A stretch of DNA of 64,000 nt from Arthrobacter sp. AFG20 (GTDB taxonomy: Bacteria; Actinomycetota; Actinomycetes; Actinomycetales; Micrococcaceae): assembly GCF_002892795.1 (NCBI RefSeq), contig NZ_PJMC01000017.1, positions 1-64,000 on the forward strand, given 5' to 3'. The notes beneath the pieces were generated by a model, which was not told the origin of the DNA, ran no database searches, and saw only the letters and a list, made by a program, of their open reading frames with translations. The translations under genes and the position numbers were made by a program. Each line of letters opens with the position of its first letter. Position 1 is the first letter of the stretch. Of this stretch, positions 50,187 through 58,235 are shown piece after piece.

Positions 50187-52310
50187 TCACTTCTCCAATT
50201 TGTCCAGCAGCAGCGGCGCCAGGAGCTCGCTGTACTCCCGGTTGAGGTGGTTGGCGTCGAAGTAGACATTGACCCCGCCAACAACGGTGTAGCACTTGCG
50301 CGGATCGCAAAAGTAATCGGTCAGGTCGATAAGCTGGACGTCGCGGTTGTACGTAGACCTGGCTGCCGTTGTAAGCGGGTCCTCCGGCTGGGCCAGGGCG
50401 CGATCCACAGCACAGGACGCCGGATCCTGGAGATGCAGATTGGTACAGTCGGGCTGCCGCACCGCCTGGTTAAGCGGCGGGTCTGCCAGGACATAGACCT
50501 TGGACCCTGCGTCGGTCCAACGCTGCCAGGTCCTCTGCAGGCCTGCGGAGAACTGTTCGGACGCCGGGCGGCCGGACCCGTCGTCAACGGACTGTCTCCG
50601 CGCGAACATGGACGTGAAGACCGCCGCGGGCCTGTCGGCGGCCGCGGCGTCGGTTACCCTTTTCGCCCAGTCCATGCAGGTTCGGGTGGAGCTCTGGTCG
50701 ACGTTGTCTCCGTAGCCCGTGAATCTGACGTCCGCCACAGGACATCCTCCCAGCAGGGCCGTCTGGACGATCCAGCCTCGTTGCTTGGCCGCCGCGAAGA
50801 CCGCCGCCTGCCACTGCTGCGCGTGGGAATCGCCCACCAGCCACACAGTTTCGGCATCGCGCTTCCCGCCGGAAAAGTCACAGCGCTGGTGTGTCTTAGT
50901 CTCCCCGGCTTTCAACTCGTCGTCAGGGCGGTCGCATGTGGGAGGAGCTTTCCAGTACTCATTCGCATCTGACATCACGGGGGCGGCGGACGGTCCGAAT
51001 GGATCGGCGCAGTCGGCACCGGCGAGCAGCGCCAGCGGTCCGTGGCAGGGCTGCAGGGCGGCGGCTGCGGCGGCCTGTTCCGCTGCCTCGCGACGGACTT
51101 CCCTGACCTGCAGTTGCAGGCCGGCTAGCCCTGCAACAAGGGCCATGCCGACGGCCATCGCGACGAACGTCCGCCGCGGTGACGCGTTGAGATGCACGGA
51201 TGACTGGCCGCGGTCCTCGACATACGCCTTCGTGAGGCCTGCCAGGACAACGGCGAGAAGGACTATTCCGATCCTGTCGAAGTTGCCCAGGGCGCGGCCC
51301 AAGGCGAACGGGGCAATGACGATGAGCGGCCAGTGCCAGAGGTACAGCGAGTATGAGATGTTGCCGAGGTACTGCAGCGGAAGCATGCTGATCAGTGGCT
51401 TGAAGGCAGGCCTGCGGTTATCGTTCCCTGCAAAGATGACCATCACAGTGCCCAGGACGGGGACAAGGGCGAGGAACCCGGGGAAGGGTGTCCCGTCGTT
51501 GAAGGCAAGGGCAGAGCCCACGATCAGTGTGAACCCGGCTGGCCCGACCCCCTTCATGGCCGGCGACGGCAGCCTGTGCCGGCCGAGCGCCAGGGCGGTC
51601 AACGCACCCGCGCCGAACTCCCAGGCCCGGACCGGGGTCACGAAATACGCCTGGTTCGGCGAGAATTCCGTCGTGAGCACCGAGGCCACTAGCCCGAGTG
51701 CCGTCACGGCGGCTATCCCGGCGAACACCACGGGGACTGCAGGTCTTTTGCGGCGGCCGGCCAGCCAGAGCAGCGCAATGAGCAGAAGCGGCCAGACGAG
51801 GTAGAACTGCTCCTCGACGGAGAGCGACCAAAAGTGCTGGGCCACCGTTGCCGAAGACGTTGACGCCGAATAGTCGACGGACTTGGCTGCCAGCACCCAG
51901 TTTTCCGCGTAAAGGGCGCTGGCGAGGATTTCGTGTGCTGTGTCTTCCCAGCGCGAGAAGGGGAGCCACACCATGACGGCGACGAGCGACACGGTCAGGA
52001 CCAGGAAGGCCGCCGGCAGCAGTCGCCGGACCCTGCGGGCGTAGAACGAAGCCAGGCGGATCCGGCCGGTTCCCAAGAGTTCTTTCAGCAGATGCGAGGT
52101 GATCAGGAACCCGGAGATTACGAAGAAGACGTCAACCCCGACGTAGCCTCCGGTCAGCCCCTTGGGCCACAGGTGGTTCAGGACGACCAGGGACACTGCA
52201 AGGGCGCGCAGCGCCTGGATATCAGGCCGGAACGACGGTCTGCGCCGGAGTCCTGCACCCGCGATTGTCCTGGCCGCAGCCCCACCTGGCGCCTGCTCGA
52301 CGATGCTCAT
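50187..52310 (-). CDS. Acyltransferase-SGNH protein (OafA/YrhL type)
   Basis: I start at the ATG after AAAAAGGAAC, giving 707 residues. The first half (to about residue 380) has around 10-11 membrane segments with FRPDIQALRALAVSLVVLNHLWP and GGYVGVDVFFVISGFLITSHLL of acyltransferase-3. The second half is an extracellular SGNH domain with VWLVGDSHAQQWQAAV (catalytic Ser) and YFDANHLNREYSELL (Asp/His). Such proteins O-acetylate peptidoglycan, lipopolysaccharide or cell-surface sugars. The target cannot be told from the neighbours. Confidence 0.88.
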   Translation of the reverse strand: MSIVEQAPGGAAARTIAGAGLRRRPSFRPDIQALRALAVSLVVLNHLWPKGLTGGYVGVDVFFVISGFLITSHLLKELLGTGRIRLASFYARRVRRLLPAAFLVLTVSLVAVMVWLPFSRWEDTAHEILASALYAENWVLAAKSVDYSASTSSATVAQHFWSLSVEEQFYLVWPLLLIALLWLAGRRKRPAVPVVFAGIAAVTALGLVASVLTTEFSPNQAYFVTPVRAWEFGAGALTALALGRHRLPSPAMKGVGPAGFTLIVGSALAFNDGTPFPGFLALVPVLGTVMVIFAGNDNRRPAFKPLISMLPLQYLGNISYSLYLWHWPLIVIAPFALGRALGNFDRIGIVLLAVVLAGLTKAYVEDRGQSSVHLNASPRRTFVAMAVGMALVAGLAGLQLQVREVRREAAEQAAAAAALQPCHGPLALLAGADCADPFGPSAAPVMSDANEYWKAPPTCDRPDDELKAGETKTHQRCDFSGGKRDAETVWLVGDSHAQQWQAAVFAAAKQRGWIVQTALLGGCPVADVRFTGYGDNVDQSSTRTCMDWAKRVTDAAAADRPAAVFTSMFARRQSVDDGSGRPASEQFSAGLQRTWQRWTDAGSKVYVLADPPLNQAVRQPDCTNLHLQDPASCAVDRALAQPEDPLTTAARSTYNRDVQLIDLTDYFCDPRKCYTVVGGVNVYFDANHLNREYSELLAPLLLDKLEK

Positions 52311-52437
52311 GAGTTCCTTTTTGACGAGGGTGAGGCGGAAGGTGCCTTGCTGATTTTGCCATGCCGCCCGGTTCTGCCGAAGTTGCGGCAGCGACACGGC
52401 GTAACGGAGGGCATGCCTCGGGGAACAACGCCGGACG

Positions 52438-52491
52438 CAGGAAACCCCGCCGCGGCTGTGAGCGGGTCACTGTGCCGTGGCGGGGTTCCTG
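52438..52491 (-). terminator. Terminator of the fur-katA operon
   Basis: Long arms (CAGGAAACCCCGCCGCGG at 52438-52455 and CCGTGGCGGGGTTCCTG at 52475-52491) pair with one bulge. It lies 17 bases after the katA stop codon on the minus strand. Confidence 0.7.
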
Positions 52492-52507
52492 TTGCTATCT
52501 GGTGCTG

Positions 52508-53989
52508 TTAGCCGATCTTGTTGGCGGCTTCGGCGTCGGAGAGCGGTGCTGCGCCGAGGTTGGCGCGGAGCTTGGCGCCGAGTTCGGCGTCGACGTTGGT
52601 CCAGTACTGGATGGCGCGTTCCTTGATGTCGGCGCGCTTCACGCCGCCCACTGCACCGGTGATGGTGTCCAGGAAGCGGGCCTTTTCGGCGTCGTTGTAA
52701 ACCTCGCGGTACAGCGCGCCGGCCTGGACGAAGTCGCCGTCCTCTGCGTGCAGGGAGTGCGCGGCGTGCGTCAGCGCGCCGTCGTTCTCCCAGCCGCCGC
52801 CGACAACGTCAGTGTCAAGGGCAGCCGGGCCGCCGAACGTGTTCGGTGCGTAGACCGGTACGGAGGGAGCGTTGAACAGGAAGCGTCCCGCGCCGTCCTG
52901 GCTGTAGTTGTTGACCTGGTTCTTCGGCTGGTTCACCGGGATCTGGGCGTGGTTGGTGCCCACACGGTAGCGGTGTGCGTCGGCGTAGGAGAAGATCCGG
53001 GCCTGGAGCATCTTGTCCGGGGAGGCGGCGATGCCGGGCACGAAGTTCGACGGCGCGAAGGTGGCCTGTTCGATCTGCGCGAAGTAGTTCTCTGGGTTCC
53101 GGTTCAGCTCCATGGTGCCGACTTTGATCAGCGGGTAGTCCGCGTGCGGCCAGACCTTGGTCAGGTCGAACGGGTTGAAGCGGTAGGTCTTGGCGTCCTC
53201 GTACGGCATGACCTGGACGTGCAGGTCCCAGGACGGGAAGTTGCCGGCTTCGATGTTCTCGGACAGGTCGCGGATGTAGAAGTCCGCGTCCGAGCCGGCG
53301 AGAGCCTCGGCTTCTTCGCCGGTCATGGACTTCACGCCCTGGTTGGACTTGAAGTGGTACTTGACCCAGAAGCGTTCGCCCTCGGCGTTGATCCACTGGT
53401 AGGTGTGCGAGCCGTAGCCCTGCATTTCGCGCCAGGAGGCGGGCAGGCCGCGGTCACCCATCAGCCAGGTGACCTGGTGTGCGGACTCGGGGGAGAGGGT
53501 CCAGAAGTCCCACTGCATGTCGGCGTCACGCAGGTGCGTGCCGGGCAGGCGCTTCTGGGAGTGGATGAAGTCCGGGAACTTGATGCCGTCGCGGATGAAG
53601 AACACCGGGGTGTTGTTGCCCACGAGGTCGTAGTTGCCCTCGGACGTGTAGAACTTCACCGCGAAACCGCGGGGGTCCCGCCAGGTGTCGGGGGAACCGT
53701 TCTCGCCCGCGACGGAGGAGAAACGGATCAGCATCTCGGTCTCAACACCGGGCTGCAGGAACGCGGCCTTGGTGTACTTCGAGATGTCCTCGGTGGCCTT
53801 GAACGTGCCGAATGCGCCACCGCCCTTGGCGTGCACCACGCGCTCCGGAACCCGCTCGCGGTTGAACTGGGCCAGCTTCTCGACCAGGTAGTGGTCGGTC
53901 AGGATGATGGCACCGTCGGCGCCGACAGCCTTGGAGTGCGCGTCGGACGTAACCGGGGCACCTGACTGGGTCGTCGAAATGGCAGTCAT
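52508..53989 (-). CDS. katA: Monofunctional haem catalase
   Basis: The 493 residues include the distal haem site: H53 in RVVHAKGGGAFG and N126 in YDLVGNNTPVFFIRDG. The proximal Tyr lies in RIFSYADAHRYRVGTNHAQIPVN. This is a small-subunit catalase that splits H2O2 to water and oxygen. AGGAGA precedes the ATG, and the gene begins 18 bases after the Fur-type regulator stops, so both are one operon. The fur-catalase pairing is like the mycobacterial furA-katG arrangement, but here with a monofunctional catalase. Confidence 0.93.
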   Translation of the reverse strand: MTAISTTQSGAPVTSDAHSKAVGADGAIILTDHYLVEKLAQFNRERVPERVVHAKGGGAFGTFKATEDISKYTKAAFLQPGVETEMLIRFSSVAGENGSPDTWRDPRGFAVKFYTSEGNYDLVGNNTPVFFIRDGIKFPDFIHSQKRLPGTHLRDADMQWDFWTLSPESAHQVTWLMGDRGLPASWREMQGYGSHTYQWINAEGERFWVKYHFKSNQGVKSMTGEEAEALAGSDADFYIRDLSENIEAGNFPSWDLHVQVMPYEDAKTYRFNPFDLTKVWPHADYPLIKVGTMELNRNPENYFAQIEQATFAPSNFVPGIAASPDKMLQARIFSYADAHRYRVGTNHAQIPVNQPKNQVNNYSQDGAGRFLFNAPSVPVYAPNTFGGPAALDTDVVGGGWENDGALTHAAHSLHAEDGDFVQAGALYREVYNDAEKARFLDTITGAVGGVKRADIKERAIQYWTNVDAELGAKLRANLGAAPLSDAEAANKIG

Positions 53990-54007
53990 TGTTCTCCTAT
54001 TTCTTAA

Positions 54008-54481
54008 TTACTTGTCATTTACGTTTGCAGGAAGTTTTTGGGCCCGCTGGCACTCTCCGCAGATCCCCTGGTACATGACATCCGCGATCTGGATGGTCAT
54101 CGGGTGGGAGTCCTCGTTCCAGTGCGGGGTCAGGCACGGGGCATGGCCGACAGCGCAGTCGACGTCCTCCACCCGGCCGCAGCTGATGCAGATCGCGTGG
54201 TGGTGGTTGTCGCCCACCCGCGTCTCATACAGCGCCGGGGAATGCGGAGGTTCGAATCTGCGAAGCATATGCAGGTCAGTGAGATCACCCAGCACCACGT
54301 ACACGGACTGCGCCGTCAGTTCCGGCAGTTCCTCGCGAGCAGCCGCAAGGATGTTTTCCGCCGGGGAGTGCGGGTGATGCTCGACGGCGGCCAGGACCGC
54401 CAGCCGCTGCTTGGTCACCCGGCGGCCGTGGGCGCGCAGGGCCGCGGCCCATGCTTCGTGGCTTTCCGGGTGATCGGTCAT
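54008..54481 (-). CDS. furA: Fur-family regulator (FurA/PerR-like)
   Basis: The 157 residues have an N-terminal winged helix (RVTKQRLAVLAAVEHHPHSPAENILAAAREELPELTAQSVYVVLGDL) and a metal domain with VGDNHHHAICISCGRVEDVDC (His-rich and CxxC) and CGEC near the C-terminus (a second CxxC). These fit structural zinc and a regulatory metal. The place before katA suggests a peroxide-responsive FurA/PerR-like repressor rather than a general iron regulator. A Fur-type inverted repeat lies 16 bases upstream of the start. Confidence 0.88.
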   Translation of the reverse strand: MTDHPESHEAWAAALRAHGRRVTKQRLAVLAAVEHHPHSPAENILAAAREELPELTAQSVYVVLGDLTDLHMLRRFEPPHSPALYETRVGDNHHHAICISCGRVEDVDCAVGHAPCLTPHWNEDSHPMTIQIADVMYQGICGECQRAQKLPANVNDK

Positions 54482-54497
54482 GACTCCATTGAAACAC

Positions 54498-54520
54498 TTA
54501 TTTTGACTAGATCACAATAA
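54498..54520. promoter_or_regulatory. Fur/PerR-type box between furA and the MFS exporter gene
   Basis: TTATTTTGACTAGATCACAATAA pairs at 8 of 11 positions around a central A. It lies over the furA promoter region and ends 2 bases before the exporter gene's -35 box, so one repressor could affect both directions. Confidence 0.65.
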
Positions 54521-54522
54521 GG

Positions 54523-54551
54523 TGAGACTAAGTTTCTGCTGGGACTAGAGT
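54523..54551 (+). promoter_or_regulatory. Leaderless promoter of the MFS exporter gene
   Basis: TGAGAC and TAGAGT are separated by 17 bases. The -10 box ends 6 bases before a GTG start codon, and no ribosome site lies between. Confidence 0.55.
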
Positions 54552-54557
54552 TGCCGG

Positions 54558-55829
54558 GTGGGAAAACTTCTGGCTGACATCACGCCGCTGCGCGAGAGCC
54601 CCGATTTCCGGCGGCTCTGGCTGGGGTCGGCGGTCTCCAACGTGGGCAGCCAGCTCACCCTCGTGGCGGTCGGCCTGGAAGTGTACCGGCTGACCCAGGA
54701 CAGCCTGTACGTCGGACTGCTCAGCATCTTTGCCCTGGTGCCGCTGGTGGTGGGCGGCCTGCTGGGCGGATCCATCGCCGACTCCCACGACCGCCGGACG
54801 GTGGCGCTTCTGTCGTCCGCGGTGCTGTGGCTGACCACCGGCGGGCTCGCCCTCCAGGCATGGCTGCAGGTGGGCAATGTGTGGCTGCTGTACGCCCTCG
54901 TGGCCGTGCAAAGCGGTGCGCAGGCGATCAACCAGCCTGCCCGCAGCGCCATCATTCCCGCGCTGTTGCGGAAAGAGCTCCTGCCGGCAGCCAACGCACT
55001 GAACATGGTGACATTCGGACTGTCCATGACCGCTGGGCCGCTGCTCGCCGGTGTCCTGGTGGCCAGCGTCGGCTTCGGGTGGACGTACACGCTGGACGTG
55101 GTCAGCTTCGTCTTTGCCTTCTGGGCCCTGCTGAAGCTTCCTCCCATGCCGCCCGGTGCAGAGGCGGGGCGGGCCGGGATGCGGTCCGTCGTGGAGGGGT
55201 TCCGGTTCCTGGGCACGCGGCCCAACCTGCGGATGACGTTCATCCTCGACCTCATCGCCATGATCCTGGCCCAGCCTCGCGCCCTGCTGCCGGCCATCGG
55301 CGCACTCATGATCGGTGGCGGGGAAACCACGGTGGGCATCCTGCTGGCGTCCGTAGCGGTGGGCGCCTTCCTCGCCGGACTCTTTTCCGGGCCGCTCGGC
55401 GCGGTCCGGCGGCAGGGGAGTGCTGTGGTGTGGTCGGTCATGGGCTGGGGCGCCTCGTTTGCGGCGTTCGGCCTCGTGGTGGTGCTGGCCGGGCGGTCCG
55501 GCTCCGGCGGACTAACCTTCTGGCTGGTTCCGGCGGCGATCTGCTGCGCCCTGGCGGGAATTGCAGACTCGGTGAGCGCCGTTTTCCGCACCACCATCCT
55601 GCAGGCCGCGACCCCGCACCACCTGCGCGGACGCCTGCAGGGAGTCTTTATTGTGGTGGTCGCCGGCGGGCCGAGGCTGGGCGACATGCTGGCAGGCGGC
55701 GGCACTAAAATTCTTAGTGAGGGCTGGGTCCTGCTGCTGGGCGGCATCCTGTGCATAGTGGTGGCCTGGATGGTAGCGCGGTGGCAATCCGGCTTCCTTG
55801 AGTACGACGCGCGGAATCCTGTTCCGTAG
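54558..55829 (+). CDS. MFS exporter (MFS_3/EntS-like)
   Basis: The 423 residues start with GTG. About 12 membrane segments and the pattern RESPDFRRLWLGSAVSNVGSQLTLVAVGLEVYRLTQDSLYVGLLSIFALVPL are typical of the MFS_3 group, which includes the enterobactin exporter EntS. ADSHDRRTVALLSSAV follows TM2, and AINQPARSAIIPALL lies between TM4 and TM5. It diverges from furA, and a Fur-type box lies in between, so siderophore or metal-related export is possible. No siderophore genes are in the window, and drug export is an alternative. Confidence 0.78.
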   Translation: MGKLLADITPLRESPDFRRLWLGSAVSNVGSQLTLVAVGLEVYRLTQDSLYVGLLSIFALVPLVVGGLLGGSIADSHDRRTVALLSSAVLWLTTGGLALQAWLQVGNVWLLYALVAVQSGAQAINQPARSAIIPALLRKELLPAANALNMVTFGLSMTAGPLLAGVLVASVGFGWTYTLDVVSFVFAFWALLKLPPMPPGAEAGRAGMRSVVEGFRFLGTRPNLRMTFILDLIAMILAQPRALLPAIGALMIGGGETTVGILLASVAVGAFLAGLFSGPLGAVRRQGSAVVWSVMGWGASFAAFGLVVVLAGRSGSGGLTFWLVPAAICCALAGIADSVSAVFRTTILQAATPHHLRGRLQGVFIVVVAGGPRLGDMLAGGGTKILSEGWVLLLGGILCIVVAWMVARWQSGFLEYDARNPVP

Positions 55830-55869
55830 CGGCGGTGCCGGTTCCGAATTCTGAGCTGTGGAGGCAAGA

Positions 55870-56739
55870 GTGCACAATCACCACAACGGACTGAAAACGG
55901 CGGCGCTGTTCGGCGTGCTGTGGGCGATCCTGCTGGGCCTGGGCGCCTTGATTGCCGCCAATACCCGCAGCTCGGCCCCGATCCTGATCATGGCGCTGGT
56001 CGGCGTGGGGACCACGGCCTACGGCTACTGGAACAGCGACAAGATCGCGCTCCGGTCCATGCAGGCGTATCCCGTCTCCGAAGCCCAGGCGCCGCAGCTG
56101 TACCAGATGGTCCGTGAGCTCTCCGTCCGCGCCAGCCAGCCGATGCCGCGGATTTACGTCTCGCCCACCATGGCGCCTAACGCCTTCGCCACCGGGCGCA
56201 ACCCGCCAAACGCGGCGGTCTGCTGCACGGAGGGGATCCTGCAGCTCCTCACCCCGCGGGAACTGCGCGGCGTCCTCGGACACGAGCTCATGCACGTCTA
56301 CAACCGCGACATCCTGACCTCGTCCGTGGCCGCGGCGGTGGCCGGCGTCATCACCTCGGTGGGGCAGATGCTGCTGTTCTTTGGTGGCGGGGACAGGCGC
56401 AATTCGAACCCGCTGGCCCTCATCGCCATGGCGTTGCTGGCGCCGCTGGCTGCGTCGCTGATCCAGGTTGCCATCTCCCGGACCAGGGAGTACGACGCCG
56501 ACGAAGACGGTTCGCAGCTCACCGGCGATCCGCTGGCGCTCGCCTCCGCCCTGCGCAAGATCCACCAGGGCGTCCAGGCCGCGCCGCTGCCGCAGGACCA
56601 GCGGCTGGTCAACGCCTCGCACCTGATGATCGCCAATCCGTTCCGCGGCGGCGGGCTCAGCAAGCTGTTCGGGACGCACCCGCCGATGCAGGACCGCATC
56701 AGCCGCCTGGAGCGGATGGCGGGCAGGCCGCTCAGCTGA
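55870..56739 (+). CDS. htpX: Membrane metalloprotease HtpX (M48)
   Basis: I use the GTG 5 bases after GGAGG, giving 289 residues; an in-frame GTG four codons upstream is inside that ribosome site. The zinc motif is H-E-L-M-H in GVLGHELMHVYNRDIL, with the third ligand Glu in SRTREYDADEDG. Two N-terminal membrane segments (AALFGVLWAILLGLGALIAA and ILIMALVGVGTTAYGYW) and two after the active site are present. HtpX degrades damaged membrane proteins. It follows the exporter gene by 40 bases. Confidence 0.9.
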   Translation: MHNHHNGLKTAALFGVLWAILLGLGALIAANTRSSAPILIMALVGVGTTAYGYWNSDKIALRSMQAYPVSEAQAPQLYQMVRELSVRASQPMPRIYVSPTMAPNAFATGRNPPNAAVCCTEGILQLLTPRELRGVLGHELMHVYNRDILTSSVAAAVAGVITSVGQMLLFFGGGDRRNSNPLALIAMALLAPLAASLIQVAISRTREYDADEDGSQLTGDPLALASALRKIHQGVQAAPLPQDQRLVNASHLMIANPFRGGGLSKLFGTHPPMQDRISRLERMAGRPLS

Positions 56740-56867
56740 CGGCCGCCGTCGTACTTCCCGCTCCGCCTGACGCCGTCCTCGGCGTCCCACGGCTCGGGAT
56801 TGACCGCGAAACTCAGGTCCTGTCCTTTCGTGGCTCGGCCCACGCCGGTTGTCACAGGATGCGCAAA

Positions 56868-56902
56868 CGGGCCGGGACACCCGCTGGGCGTGTCCCGGCC
56901 CG
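56868..56902. terminator. Hairpin between htpX and yajQ
   Basis: A 13-bp perfect stem (CGGGCCGGGACAC/GTGTCCCGGCCCG) with a 9-base loop can serve both converging genes. The rest of the 227-base gap holds a half copy of palindrome E (GCCGCCGTCGTACTTC, near 56742-56757) and nothing else that I can identify. Confidence 0.65.
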
Positions 56903-56966
56903 GTTCCGCGTCCCAGGCCCTTGAGGGGTCAGGGGCCGGTTGGCAGGTCCTGGTTGCAGAAGTTCC

Positions 56967-57458
56967 TTAGCTGCGGAAGTTCACGAACTGAAGGTCGGCC
57001 TCGTCGAAGTCCTTCAGGAGGGCCATGGTGGCCTGCAGGTCGTCGCGGGACTTGGAGGTGACGCGGAGTTCGTCGCCCTGGATCTGGGACTTGACGGACT
57101 TCGGGGCTTCGTCGCGGATGAGCTTGTTGATCTTCTTGGCGAGGTCCTGCGCGATGCCTTCCTTGATGGAGGATTCCAGCCGGTATTCCTTGCCGGATGC
57201 GTAGGGTTCGCCGGTGTCCAGGGACTTGAGCGAGATGCCGCGGCGGATGAGCTTGGACTGGAGCACGTCCAGCACGGCCAGCACGCGCTCCTCCGAGTTC
57301 GCCTTCATCAGGATCTTCTCGCCGCTGAAATCGACCTCGGCGCCGACGCCCTTGAAGTCGTACCGCTGGGCGAGTTCCTTCTGCGCCTGGTTCAGCGCGT
57401 TGGCCACCTCCTGCTTGTCTACTTTGCTTACGACGTCGAATGTGGACTCGCCTGCCAT
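56967..57458 (-). CDS. yajQ: YajQ family nucleotide-binding protein
   Basis: The 163 residues start after AAGGAGA. The family pattern is full: STFDVVSKVDKQEVANALNQAQKELAQRYDFKG, IQMKANSEER-like VLAVLDVLQSKLIRRGISLKSL, and KEGIAQDLAKKINKLIRD with LRVTSKSRDDLQ. YajQ proteins have two ferredoxin-like folds and bind c-di-GMP or other nucleotides in some bacteria. The gene runs divergently from a small membrane-protein gene across 199 bases. Confidence 0.9.
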   Translation of the reverse strand: MAGESTFDVVSKVDKQEVANALNQAQKELAQRYDFKGVGAEVDFSGEKILMKANSEERVLAVLDVLQSKLIRRGISLKSLDTGEPYASGKEYRLESSIKEGIAQDLAKKINKLIRDEAPKSVKSQIQGDELRVTSKSRDDLQATMALLKDFDEADLQFVNFRS

Positions 57459-57657
57459 GACTCTCCTTTGCTGGTGCCTGCGTCGCCCGGGCAGTGAGGC
57501 TCCGGGCAGGGTGCGGATATCTGGCTTCCAGCGTAGTACGGATGGCGTGGAAGTGAAGGTGGGCGGCATTCACAGTTCACTCATAGCCAAGTCACGGTGG
57601 GAACGAAGTTTCGGCGCCCAGAGTTGTAGCAGTTGGAAGCCGCTCGGAAGGAAAGCA

Positions 57658-57912
57658 ATGTCCCATAAGGCCGTCCGCTACGTCACCAGGTCCACCGCCG
57701 CAGCCGCCGGAACCATCGCCACCGCCGCCTCGTCCGTGGCCGCCGCCGCCGTGGCCGCATCCATCATCCTCAGCCCCGTCGCCGATGCCTCAACCCGGCT
57801 GGAGGGAGTGCAGGCGGATCTTCAGCGGGCGGTGCAGCTCAACCAGATCACGGAGGAGCAAGCCCTGCGGTTCGAGGCAAAGCTGGCCGGCCGGATCCTC
57901 GGCGAAGCCTGA
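57658..57912 (+). CDS. Small exported or membrane-anchored protein
   Basis: The start is the ATG after GGAAGGAAAG, giving 84 residues. A basic N-terminus (SHKAVRYVTRSTAA), a hydrophobic Ala/Ile-rich segment (IATAASSVAAAAVAASIILSPVADA) and a short amphipathic C-terminal helix (LEGVQADLQRAVQLNQITEEQALRFEAKLAGRIL) are visible. It looks like a signal peptide or anchor with a short helical mature part. No known family. A hairpin and the tRNA-Tyr gene follow. Confidence 0.6.
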   Translation: MSHKAVRYVTRSTAAAAGTIATAASSVAAAAVAASIILSPVADASTRLEGVQADLQRAVQLNQITEEQALRFEAKLAGRILGEA

Positions 57913-57915
57913 TTT

Positions 57916-57936
57916 TGTGGGCCTTGCAGGCCCACA
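57916..57936 (+). terminator. Terminator of the small protein gene
   Basis: A TGTGGGCC/GGCCCACA stem with a 5-base loop begins 4 bases after the stop codon; an AT-rich GATTTTATT follows soon after. Confidence 0.65.
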
Positions 57937-58027
57937 GGCCCCCGATTTTATTCTTCGGCAGAAGTTCTGTAAGGTTGTCTTGCCGCGGTGATGGAAACAA
58001 AGCCGCGGTGATCTTCTTTTGAAGTTC

Positions 58028-58109
58028 GGCAGATTACCCGAGCGGCCAAAGGGGGCTGACTGTAAATCAGCTGGCAACGCCTACGGGGGTTCGAATCCCT
58101 CATCTGCCA
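58028..58109 (+). tRNA. tRNA-Tyr (anticodon GTA)
   Basis: The 82-base gene has a 7-bp acceptor stem (GGCAGAT/ATCTGCC), anticodon stem GCTGA/TCAGC with loop CTGTAAA (anticodon GTA), a long variable arm as expected for a class II tRNA, and T-arm loop TTCGAAT. CCA is not encoded. A TAAGGT -10-like box is at 57970-57975. Confidence 0.95.
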
Positions 58110-58115
58110 CATTGG

Positions 58116-58155
58116 AAAAGACCTCCGGAACCTACTGGTTCCGGGGGTCTTTTTG
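58116..58155 (+). terminator. Terminator of tRNA-Tyr
   Basis: AAAAGACC...TCCGGAACC pairs with GGTTCCGGG...GGTCTTTTT around a 4-base loop and runs into T-rich DNA. This is the clearest classic terminator in the window. Confidence 0.85.
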
Positions 58156-58235
58156 TTTTTCCGGTTCTGGGATCGGGGCTGACGAGCGCCCGGGTACCGG
58201 GCTCCGAATAACTAGGGTTCCGCTTCGGTCGCCGG

